This document shows positions 1-5,107 of a stretch of DNA of 6,409 nucleotides, piece by piece. The position numbers and the translations under genes are program-made. A model generated the notes under the pieces. The model saw only the letters and a program-made list of their open reading frames with translations, had not been told where the DNA came from and did not search any database. How positions within the stretch are numbered: position 1 is the first letter of the stretch; each line of letters starts with the position of its first letter. The DNA comes from Oscillospiraceae bacterium. Its GTDB lineage: Bacteria; Bacillota; Clostridia; Oscillospirales; Ruminococcaceae. Where the stretch lies: contig DLVP01000221.1 in the NCBI GenBank assembly GCA_003445125.1, forward strand, positions 1 to 6,409, given 5' to 3'.

Positions 1-170
1 AACTGAAATTTGTTCCCGATCGACTGGTTTTGCCGTTTTTTGCATCGTCCTCCGGTGGCTTTCTTGCTTTCGGATGTCTCATCGCGGTCGCTTCCTGCTT
101 TTTGCACCGACCGATCCGCACGAAAACATGCGGTGACTGTGGTAGCTGTAAACGGGGAGGGAAAGCATGA
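1..170 (+). CDS. rnfE: RnfE, electron transport complex subunit E (3' end only)
   Basis: Partial gene cut by the left window edge. Reading from base 3 gives 55 codons ending in TGA at 168-170. The peptide contains LPFFASSSGGFLAFGCLIA, which fits the last membrane helix of RnfE/RsxE (family pattern LPPGAFIxLGLxLA). A short hydrophilic tail with three cysteines spaced CxxCxxC follows (codons at 129, 138 and 147). RnfE is an integral membrane subunit of the Rnf complex, which couples electron flow between ferredoxin and NAD to ion pumping. Its stop overlaps the rnfA start as ATGA, the usual E-A order of rnf operons. The longer open frame that starts at base 10 is a different frame and looks like a shadow. 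The identification rests on a short tail plus strong context. Confidence 0.82.
   Translation, partial: LKFVPDRLVLPFFASSSGGFLAFGCLIAVASCFLHRPIRTKTCGDCGSCKRGGKA
154..161 (+). promoter_or_regulatory. Ribosome binding site of rnfA
   Basis: GGGGAGGG lies 5 bases before the ATG at 167, inside the last codons of rnfE. It fixes the rnfA start and supports translational coupling through the ATGA overlap. Confidence 0.8.
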
Positions 171-739
171 ATTTCTTTTCTGTACTTTTTGCCGCTATTC
201 TGGCGGACAACTATATCCTGTCAAAATTCATGGGAATTTGCCCGTTTTTGGGCGTCTCAAAAAAGATTTCTTCTGCCGTCGGGATGAGTGCTGCCGTCAC
301 TTTTGTCATGGTCATGGCGACAGCGGCGACTTATCCGATATACCGTTATCTTCTTTTTCCGAATTATACCTATCTGCAAACCATTGTCTTCATTTTGATT
401 ATTGCCGCTTTGGTGCAGTTGGTGGAGATGATCGTAAAACGGTATTCACAGCCCCTTTATAAAGCGTTGGGAATCTATCTTCCGCTGATTACCACGAACT
501 GTGCGGTGCTGGGTGCTTCGATCATCAACGCCGAACAAATGGAAACCTTCGGATTGGCGATTACCAACGCTTTGGGTGCGGGAATCGGATTTTCTCTGGC
601 AATCCTGCTGTTTGCCGGAGTGAGAGATCGCATGAGTAAAAATGAAATTCCGAAGCCTTTTCAGGGAATGCCGATTGCACTGATTTCGGCGTCGGTGATG
701 GCAGTTGTTTTTTCGGGATTCAAGGGACTTGGAGGGTAA
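167..739 (+). CDS. rnfA: RnfA, electron transport complex subunit A
   Basis: Complete 190-residue integral membrane protein, normal length for RnfA/RsxA, with about six hydrophobic helices. Family hallmarks are visible: an N-terminal DNYILSKFMGICPFLGVS block with Cys25, and LGIYLPLITTNCAVLGAS with Cys112. In the family these two half-helix cysteines, together with the equivalent pair in RnfE, hold an Fe-S centre within the membrane that passes electrons across it. The complex (RnfCDGEAB) moves Na+ or H+ while transferring electrons between ferredoxin and NAD. The start overlaps the rnfE stop by ATGA and has a strong ribosome binding site. The gene ends 3 bases before the rnfB start. Nothing is missing or unusual in this copy. 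Confidence 0.96.
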   Translation: MNFFSVLFAAILADNYILSKFMGICPFLGVSKKISSAVGMSAAVTFVMVMATAATYPIYRYLLFPNYTYLQTIVFILIIAALVQLVEMIVKRYSQPLYKALGIYLPLITTNCAVLGASIINAEQMETFGLAITNALGAGIGFSLAILLFAGVRDRMSKNEIPKPFQGMPIALISASVMAVVFSGFKGLGG

Positions 740-742
740 ATA

Positions 743-1015
743 ATGGATTGGATGCCGGTAGTTTTTGTCGCGGGAATCGGATTGCTTCTCGGAATTTTGC
801 TTACGGTCGCTTCTGTCATTTTTGTCGTTCAGACCGACGAGCGCTTTGACCAGGTACGCTCGTGCTTGCCGGGAATCAACTGTTCCGCGTGCGGATATCC
901 GAATTGCGATTCTTACACAAAAGGAATCCTTGACGGTGATGTGATCAACAAATGCCGTCCCGGGGGCAAAAAAACATTGGAAAAACTGCAGCAGATATTT
1001 CCCGAAAGGTCTTGA
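743..1015 (+). CDS. rnfB: Short RnfB-like protein: membrane anchor plus Fe-S domain, no ferredoxin domains
   Basis: 90 residues. Residues about 5-29 form one N-terminal membrane helix. A Fe-S domain follows, with Cys47, Cys50, Cys55 and Cys71 (C-x2-C-x4-C-x15-C, containing SACGYPNCDSY), matching the first cluster motif of RnfB; Cys41 is an extra cysteine just before LPG. RnfB normally continues with ferredoxin-like [4Fe-4S] modules and is roughly 180-330 residues long. Here the frame stops soon after the CRPGG block, and the next gene starts 47 bases later, so no ferredoxin remnant fits. The ribosome binding site GGAGGG (731-736) overlaps the rnfA end. The gene holds the usual position of rnfB as last gene of the operon. 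It may be a natural minimal RnfB, a truncated relic, or one of two RnfB proteins in the cell. The RnfB relationship is sure; full function is not. Confidence 0.85.
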   Translation: MDWMPVVFVAGIGLLLGILLTVASVIFVVQTDERFDQVRSCLPGINCSACGYPNCDSYTKGILDGDVINKCRPGGKKTLEKLQQIFPERS

Positions 1016-1040
1016 AAAAGAAGACAAAAAGCGATATGAT
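1012..1040 (+). promoter_or_regulatory. Predicted sigma-70 type promoter of the aldo/keto reductase gene
   Basis: TTGAAA (1012-1017), a 17-bp spacer and TATGAT (1035-1040) make a near-consensus housekeeping promoter. The -35 box contains the rnfB stop codon. Transcription would begin near 1047, just before the ribosome binding site AGGAG at 1053-1057. This suggests that the reductase is expressed separately from the rnf operon, although read-through from rnfB is also possible because no terminator lies between them. Confidence 0.65.
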
Positions 1041-1062
1041 AAAATAAAAAACAGGAGACAAC

Positions 1063-2016
1063 ATGAGATATCTGACTGTCAATAATTTGAAAATTTCAAA
1101 AAATATTTTGGGGACGACTTATTTTGGCACAACGACCGATCGTCAAACGGCATTTTCTCTGATGGATCGGTTCATATCTCTCGGAGGAAACACGATCGAT
1201 ACGGCACGCAGCTATGCCAATTGGCTTCCGAACGGAGAATCCGCCAGTGAAAAAGTGATCGGCGAATGGCTGGAAAGCCGCCGATGCAGGGAAAACCTCT
1301 GTCTTGTCACGAAATGCGCTTTTCCTGCAGAAAAGGGGAAAGGCCGGTTGTCTCGGGAAGAAATTCTGGGAGATCTGGAACAAAGCCTGTATTGCCTGAA
1401 AACAAACTATGTGGACATCTTGTTTCTGCATCGTGACGATGAGACTGTTCCCGTATCTCAGATCATGCCGATTCTGGACGAAGCGGTTCGCTCAAAAAAA
1501 GTGCGCGTGATCGGTGCATCCAATTGGACAAACGAAAGAATTTCACAAGCCAATGCTTTTGCGAAGGAACGGGGAATGACACCGTTTTCTGTCAGCGAAA
1601 TTCAATGGAGCGCTGCTGTTTCCACGCCGTATGCCATGCAGGATTCCACGTTGGTCTGCATGAATGAACATGAGTATCAGTGGTATCTTGAAAACCGTTT
1701 TCCCGTTTTTGCCTTTTCTTCCCAGGCAAAAGGAATTTTTTCAAAAGCAATCACACAGGGATTGGATCGTTTGAACGAGAAAATCCGCACGCGCTTTCTC
1801 AATGAACAAAATATCGCGCGAATTCAATGGGTGAAAAAATATTGCGAGGCGCATAAAGTATCGCCGGCGACGGTGATTTTGAGCTACCTCAACTGCAATC
1901 CCGTGCCCGCCGCGTCCATTATCGGATGTTCCGACTTGCTTCAGCTTGAAGATTCCATGCACGGAGCGGACTATCTCATGTCATCGGAAGATATCCGCCG
2001 ATTGGCAAGCATATGA
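1063..2016 (+). CDS. Aldo/keto reductase family oxidoreductase
   Basis: 317 residues, the usual length for the aldo/keto reductase superfamily, a cytosolic TIM-barrel NAD(P)H-dependent carbonyl reductase. The catalytic tetrad is present: Asp46 and Tyr51 (in NTIDTARSYA), Lys84 (LVTKCAF) and His123 (LFLHRDD). Cofactor-site segments follow: GASNW at 151-155, SEIQW at 178-182, FAFSSQAKGIF at about 216-226 and SIIGCS near the C-terminus. It resembles the Tas/IolS-like group, but the substrate cannot be told from sequence. ATG at 1063 has AGGAG 5 bases upstream. The neighbours give no pathway: rnf genes precede it and an insertion sequence now follows. The stop codon overlaps one arm of the former terminator shared with gltX. 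Confidence 0.93.
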   Translation: MRYLTVNNLKISKNILGTTYFGTTTDRQTAFSLMDRFISLGGNTIDTARSYANWLPNGESASEKVIGEWLESRRCRENLCLVTKCAFPAEKGKGRLSREEILGDLEQSLYCLKTNYVDILFLHRDDETVPVSQIMPILDEAVRSKKVRVIGASNWTNERISQANAFAKERGMTPFSVSEIQWSAAVSTPYAMQDSTLVCMNEHEYQWYLENRFPVFAFSSQAKGIFSKAITQGLDRLNEKIRTRFLNEQNIARIQWVKKYCEAHKVSPATVILSYLNCNPVPAASIIGCSDLLQLEDSMHGADYLMSSEDIRRLASI

Positions 2017-2030
2017 AAAAGACCGACTGA
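2013..2030 (+). terminator. Left half of a bidirectional terminator split by the insertion sequence
   Basis: ATGAAAAAGACCGACTGA begins at the end of the aldo/keto reductase gene. It is the reverse complement of 3373-3390 at 17 of 18 positions; the single difference is A2026 opposite C3377. Without the element the two arms would enclose a loop of roughly 10 bases, and a T-run would follow the stem in either direction (five Ts at 3383-3387 on the + strand, As at 2016-2020 read as Us on the - strand). In the present arrangement this arm has no nearby partner. Confidence 0.75.
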
Positions 2031-2034
2031 TTTC

Positions 2035-2072
2035 TGCACAAGTCCGTTAAAAACGGAGAATTGAAAAAAGAG
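2035..2072 (+). repeat. Left terminal inverted repeat of the IS (outer 38 bases)
   Basis: Starts TGCACAAG and ends AAAAAAGAG. It matches the reverse complement of 3329-3366 at 22 of 38 positions. The predicted -35 box of the transposase promoter (2061-2066) lies inside it. Confidence 0.7.
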
Positions 2073-2088
2073 CCTCCTATGGTAGAAT
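2061..2088 (+). promoter_or_regulatory. Predicted internal promoter of the IS transposase genes
   Basis: TTGAAA (2061-2066), a 16-bp spacer and TAGAAT (2083-2088). Transcription would start at about 2094-2096, in the loop of or just after the left arm of the hairpin at 2073-2109. The element's own mRNA would therefore carry only the right arm and leave the ribosome binding site free. Confidence 0.55.
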
Positions 2089-2109
2089 AAAAACATCTAC
2101 CATAGGAGG
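2073..2109 (+). promoter_or_regulatory. RBS-sequestering hairpin ahead of orfA
   Basis: CCTCCTATGGTAGA (2073-2086) and TCTACCATAGGAGG (2096-2109) are perfect complements around a 9-base loop. The right arm contains the ribosome binding site AGGAGG (2104-2109), 8 bases before the orfA ATG. A transcript entering from outside would fold and hide this site. A transcript from the predicted internal promoter would lack the left arm. This matches the known fold-back inhibition of read-through translation in IS10 and IS50. It is unlikely to be a strong terminator, because only AATTTTA follows. Confidence 0.75.
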
Positions 2110-2117
2110 AATTTTAT

Positions 2118-2453
2118 ATGCCCAGAGAATATAGACACATACAAGATTACGAAAAAGAACTATTTGAACTACGCTCACAAGGAAAAACGGGACGAGAAAT
2201 TTGTGAGAAGTTCGGTTTTAGCAAGAAGCAATATGCCAATTTCATCACAAGGTATAACCGTCGCCAAGACAAAATTGCCGCAGGAATAGCCCTCAAGAAG
2301 AAAGGCAGACCGGCAAAGGATTGTAACGTTACGGAAGAAGACAAGGTTTCCGATCTTCGTTACAAGTTGGCTCGGAAAGATGCTCGGATCAAGCAATTAG
2401 AGATGGAAAATGAGCTCATGCGAGATTTTCTCTCGCTCACAGAAAGGAAGTGA
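2118..2453 (+). CDS. IS3-family transposase OrfA (DNA-binding subunit)
   Basis: 111 residues. A helix-turn-helix at about 22-46 (TGREICEKFGFSKKQYANF) should recognise the element's ends. A basic KKGRPAK segment follows at about 61-67. The C-terminal part, about 74-108, is rich in charged and leucine residues and resembles the leucine-zipper coiled coil through which IS3-family OrfA proteins multimerise. The ATG has AGGAGG 8 bases upstream, hidden in a hairpin in longer transcripts. The stop codon overlaps the GTG start of orfB (GTGA, 2450-2453). In the family OrfA alone acts as regulator and OrfA with OrfB makes the transposase. The frame is intact. Confidence 0.9.
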   Translation: MPREYRHIQDYEKELFELRSQGKTGREICEKFGFSKKQYANFITRYNRRQDKIAAGIALKKKGRPAKDCNVTEEDKVSDLRYKLARKDARIKQLEMENELMRDFLSLTERK

Positions 2454-3304
2454 GGACAAGCGTAAAGTATATGGTGATCTATCGCCATAAGGACAAATAT
2501 GGGGTTAGCGAAATGTGTCGGTTCTTTGAGGTGTCGAGAAGTGGTTACTATGACTATGTCAAAAGAATGGATATACCCGCATGGGATTTACCGCTTGCTG
2601 AAAAGATCCGAGAGTGTCAGGAACACAGCCACAGCACTTATGGTTACCGCAGGGTGCATATATGGCTTGAAAGGCAAGGAATACATAAGAATCCAAAGAC
2701 CGTATTGCGTGTAATGCAAAAATATAATCTTCTTTCTGTCATCCGGCGCAAGAAATACCGCAATTATGGTGAATATCTGCATAGATATCCCAATCTTCTC
2801 AATAGAGATTTTCACGCAGATCGTCCCAATCAGAAATGGGTAACAGATATTTCGTATATTAAAACAGGACAAGGCACACTGTATCTTTCTGTCATTCGTG
2901 ACCTCTATGACAACAGCATTGTTGCCTACAAAACCGGCGCCGAACAGAACGTTAACCTTGTTCTCTCCACGATCAGAGCAGCCAAAAGAAAGGAAAAGGT
3001 CACCGCAGAGTTACAGCTCCACAGTGACCAAGGCTTTCAATACACATCGAAAGCATATTTTAAGCTAACGCAATCTTACCACATTGCGCCGTCAATGTCA
3101 AGTAGGGGAAATCCTTATGACAAAGCTATGGCTGAAAATTTCTTTTCCATTCTTAAAACCGAATGTATCTACCGAACCAAACTCAAAACATATGAGGAGG
3201 CGCGTCTCCTCATATGTGAATACATCCACTTCTACAACAACGAACGTATTCAACTCAAAACAAAACTGACACCACTCGAAAAGCGATGTCAGTTCGTTGC
3301 CTAA
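2450..3304 (+). CDS. IS3-family transposase OrfB (DDE integrase domain)
   Basis: 284 residues from a GTG start. Residues about 46-105 form the HTH_21-type region (HSTYGYRRVHIWL). An rve integrase-like catalytic core runs from about 122. The catalytic triad is visible: Asp133 (KWVTDISY), Asp193 (LHSDQGFQYTS) and Glu229 (AMAENFFSILKTE), with 35 residues between the second Asp and Glu as usual for IS3. The C-terminal YIHFYNNERIQ block is also standard. It lies in the -1 frame relative to orfA and overlaps it by 4 bases (GTGA). IS3 elements often make an OrfAB fusion by -1 frameshifting, but no clear slippery heptamer is seen here, so reinitiation at the GTG is plausible. Exact IS3 subgroup not assigned. 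Confidence 0.93.
   Translation: MRTSVKYMVIYRHKDKYGVSEMCRFFEVSRSGYYDYVKRMDIPAWDLPLAEKIRECQEHSHSTYGYRRVHIWLERQGIHKNPKTVLRVMQKYNLLSVIRRKKYRNYGEYLHRYPNLLNRDFHADRPNQKWVTDISYIKTGQGTLYLSVIRDLYDNSIVAYKTGAEQNVNLVLSTIRAAKRKEKVTAELQLHSDQGFQYTSKAYFKLTQSYHIAPSMSSRGNPYDKAMAENFFSILKTECIYRTKLKTYEEARLLICEYIHFYNNERIQLKTKLTPLEKRCQFVA
3188..3217. repeat. Strong palindrome inside orfB
   Basis: ACATATGAGGAG and CTCCTCATATGT are perfect 12-bp complements around GCGCGT, where a G-T and a C-G pair can extend the stem. On the - strand the stem is followed by TTT and then GAGTTT, so it could weakly hinder antisense transcripts. Its base is AT-rich, so it is not a classic terminator. It lies in codons of a conserved transposase region, so part of it may be chance. 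Confidence 0.6.
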
Positions 3305-3328
3305 ATTTTAATATTTTCTACCTTGAGA

Positions 3329-3366
3329 CTCTTTTTTGTGCTGTCCGTACAATTTGGGGCTGTTCA
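3329..3366 (-). repeat. Right terminal inverted repeat of the IS (outer 38 bases)
   Basis: Read inward from 3366 on the - strand it starts TGAACAGCCCC and reaches AAAAAAGAG. It matches the left end at 22 of 38 positions without gaps. The 85 bases between the orfB stop and gltX contain only this repeat and the right arm of the split terminator. Confidence 0.72.
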
Positions 3367-3372
3367 GTTATC

Positions 3373-3390
3373 TCAGCCGGTCTTTTTCAT
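3373..3390 (-). terminator. Right half of the split bidirectional terminator (gltX side)
   Basis: TCAGCCGGTCTTTTTCAT touches the gltX stop codon. Its reverse complement equals 2013-2030 with one difference. In gltX mRNA the odd pair would be a G-U wobble, so the ancestral stem was fully paired in that direction and had one A-C mismatch in the other. The partner arm is now about 1.34 kb away, so neither gene has a visible intact terminator here. Confidence 0.75.
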
Positions 3391-4853
3391 TATTGATTTT
3401 CGGAAAGCAGAGCAATTGCTTTTTCAATGCGGGAAACGGAATCTTCTTTTCCGATGATTGCCGCAATTTCAATGCCGCCGCCGGGGGTGAATTGCTTTCC
3501 GCTGAGGGCAACACGCAGCGGCCAAAGCAAATATCCGTTTTTAACGCCCAGCTTCTCAATCAGCGCAAACATGGCAGCATGAATGCTGTCAAAGGTGAAA
3601 TCGTCCAGTTCCTTCATAACCGGCAAGATTTCCTTGAGAACCTCAAGAGCGGTTTCACGGTTTGTTTTCATCTTTTTATTTTCATACAAACCGAGATCGT
3701 ATTCCGGCAGCGCATCAATGAAATCCAGTTGAGGCGGGATGTCCGAAAGAACCTCTGTGCGCTGATGCAAAACGGAAGCAATCAAACGCATATCTACATC
3801 TTTACGGGTAACACCCTTGGTAATCCACGGTAAAGCGGTTTCATAAAACTCATCGGCGCTGAGGCGTTTGATATATTCACTGTTGATATAGTTCAGCTTC
3901 AGAATGTCAAAAATAGCGGGGGATTTTGAAATGCCGGAGATATCAAATTCCTTGACCAATTCATCCAAAGTGAAAATTTCCTGATCTCCCTTGGGACTCC
4001 AACCGAGCAATGCAATATAGTTGAGAATTGCCGGTGTGAGGTATCCTTTTGCTACCAAATCCTGGAAAGAAGCATCGCCGTTGCGTTTGGACAGTTTCTC
4101 GGTAGCGTTTTTCATGACAGGGCTGCAATGAATGTAGCAGGGGATATCCCAGCCGAACGCCTGATACAGCAAATTGTATTTCGGCGTGGAGGAAAGGTAT
4201 TCATTTCCGCGGATGACATGAGTGATTCCCATGGTATGGTCATCAATGACATTGGCAAAATTATATGTCGGCATACCGTCGGCCTTGATCAGAATTTGGT
4301 CATCTAAGTCGGCATTGTCCACAGTGATATCACCGAATACCAGATCGTGAAATGAAGTAGTGCCGGTATCGGGGATTCTTTGACGAATGACAAAAGGAAC
4401 GCCTGCTGCGAGCTTTTCCTCGACTTCTTCTTTGGACAGATGGCGGCAATGACCGTCATACTTTGTCGGCATACCGGAGGCTTTTTGCAGCAAACGCGCT
4501 TCTTCCAAACGATCCTTGTCGCAGAAGCAGTAATAAGCGTGTCCGGACTCGATCAGCTTTTTGGCATAGTCCATGTACATTCCCATGCGCTCGCTCTGAA
4601 TGTACGGACCGACCGGACCTCCGACATCGGGACCTTCGTCCCAAAGCAGACCGGTTTCTCTCAGTGTTTTGTAGATAATATCAACTGCGCCCTCCACGTA
4701 GCGCTCCTGGTCGGTATCTTCAATACGGAGAATGAATTTTCCGCCTTTCGATTTTGTGAGCAGATAGGCATACAGTGCCGTGCGGAGATTTCCGACGTGC
4801 ATATATCCGGTAGGACTGGGGGCAAAACGTGTGCGTACTTCATTAAAAGTCAT
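3390..4853 (-). CDS. gltX: Glutamyl-tRNA synthetase
   Basis: 487 residues, typical for bacterial GluRS, a cytosolic class I enzyme that charges tRNA with glutamate. The first signature is [18 protein letters not shown], with HVGN at 19-22 as the HIGH-type motif. The second is KLSKR at 253-257 as the KMSKS-type motif. A zinc motif Cys109-x-Cys111-x24-Cys136-x-His138 has the same spacing as in E. coli GluRS. The open frame extends 33 codons upstream, but ATG at 4853 is chosen because AGAGGAG (4861-4867) lies 7 bases before it and the family N-terminus begins there. It starts 17 bases after the AbrB-like gene and probably shares its transcript. Whether it also charges tRNA-Gln cannot be judged from sequence alone. 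Confidence 0.97.
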   Translation of the reverse strand: MTFNEVRTRFAPSPTGYMHVGNLRTALYAYLLTKSKGGKFILRIEDTDQERYVEGAVDIIYKTLRETGLLWDEGPDVGGPVGPYIQSERMGMYMDYAKKLIESGHAYYCFCDKDRLEEARLLQKASGMPTKYDGHCRHLSKEEVEEKLAAGVPFVIRQRIPDTGTTSFHDLVFGDITVDNADLDDQILIKADGMPTYNFANVIDDHTMGITHVIRGNEYLSSTPKYNLLYQAFGWDIPCYIHCSPVMKNATEKLSKRNGDASFQDLVAKGYLTPAILNYIALLGWSPKGDQEIFTLDELVKEFDISGISKSPAIFDILKLNYINSEYIKRLSADEFYETALPWITKGVTRKDVDMRLIASVLHQRTEVLSDIPPQLDFIDALPEYDLGLYENKKMKTNRETALEVLKEILPVMKELDDFTFDSIHAAMFALIEKLGVKNGYLLWPLRVALSGKQFTPGGGIEIAAIIGKEDSVSRIEKAIALLSENQ

Positions 4854-4870
4854 AATGGTACTCCTCTGAT

Positions 4871-5107
4871 TTATAGATTCTTTAACGCCTTGAGGCAGGA
4901 TGAACAAATGAAATTTCCCTGAAAATCCGTGAGTGACTCTGTACCGCCGCAAAAAATGCAGGTCGGTGTATGACGGCAGACGATGACATGATCCCGATCG
5001 ACAAACACATCGACGACACCGCCGTTTTCCACGCCGAGAACGCGGCGAAGTTCAATCGGCAGAACCAATCTTCCGGAAGCGTCAATCGACTTGGCTGTCG
5101 TTTTCAT
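4871..5107 (-). CDS. Small AbrB/SpoVT-type transcriptional regulator with Cys-rich tail
   Basis: 78 residues. The N-terminal part is an AbrB/MazE-type swapped-hairpin DNA-binding domain ([20 protein letters not shown], residues 7-26, then [12 protein letters not shown]). The C-terminal part holds Cys50-x2-Cys53-x14-Cys68-x2-Cys71, a zinc-ribbon-like knuckle (CIFCG...ICSSCL) also known from clostridial AbrB-like proteins. Such proteins act as dimers or tetramers that repress transition-state and sporulation genes; the targets here are unknown. The start at 5107 is chosen because AAAGGAGA (5114-5121) has proper spacing to it; the in-frame ATG at 5113 is too close to this site. The gene overlaps the end of the membrane protein gene by 26 bases and precedes gltX by 17, pointing to one operon. 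Confidence 0.88.
   Translation of the reverse strand: MKTTAKSIDASGRLVLPIELRRVLGVENGGVVDVFVDRDHVIVCRHTPTCIFCGGTESLTDFQGNFICSSCLKALKNL

Larger units (their letters stand above)
2035..3366 (+). mobile_element. IS3-family insertion sequence, 1332 bp, apparently intact
   Basis: It carries orfA and orfB in the IS3-family arrangement. The ends were placed by aligning the left flank with the reverse complement of the right flank. Over the outer 38 bases, 22 match with no gap, including TG at the tip, ACGGA and AAAAAAGAG. After a 2-base length difference GGTAGAA also matches, so imperfect terminal repeats extend to about 2087 on the left and 3317 on the right. The tip TGAACAGCCCC on the right (read inward) is typical of IS3-family ends. 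No 3-5 bp target duplication is visible (TTC before, GTT after). Both reading frames are open, so the element may be active. It lies between two convergent host genes and interrupts neither. Confidence 0.85.

Noticed and set aside
10..462. 150-codon open frame on the + strand
   Set aside because: It overlaps rnfE and rnfA in another frame, lacks family features and a ribosome binding site; base 3 onward in the rnfE frame explains the region.
446..1027. 193-codon open frame on the - strand
   Set aside because: It is antisense to rnfA and rnfB, which are clearly real; its Arg/Ser/His-rich composition is typical of a shadow frame.
1016..1062. Frameshifted remainder of rnfB after its stop
   Set aside because: Only 47 bases remain before the next gene, and no frame there shows cysteine motifs, so a simple frameshift does not explain the short length.
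2043..2057. TCCGTT-AAA-AACGGA hairpin as terminator of the aldo/keto reductase gene
   Set aside because: The stem is only 6 bp, no T-run follows, and it lies within the left end of the insertion sequence.
4854..4870. T-box or other leader ahead of gltX
   Set aside because: Only 17 bases separate gltX from the upstream gene, enough for a ribosome binding site but not a riboswitch.
4380..4922. 180-codon open frame on the + strand
   Set aside because: It lies antisense to the conserved N-terminal half of gltX and resembles no family.
4854..4952. Longer gltX with 33 extra N-terminal residues
   Set aside because: The extension overlaps the AbrB-like gene and has no family match; the ATG at 4853 has a well-placed ribosome binding site and the normal N-terminus.
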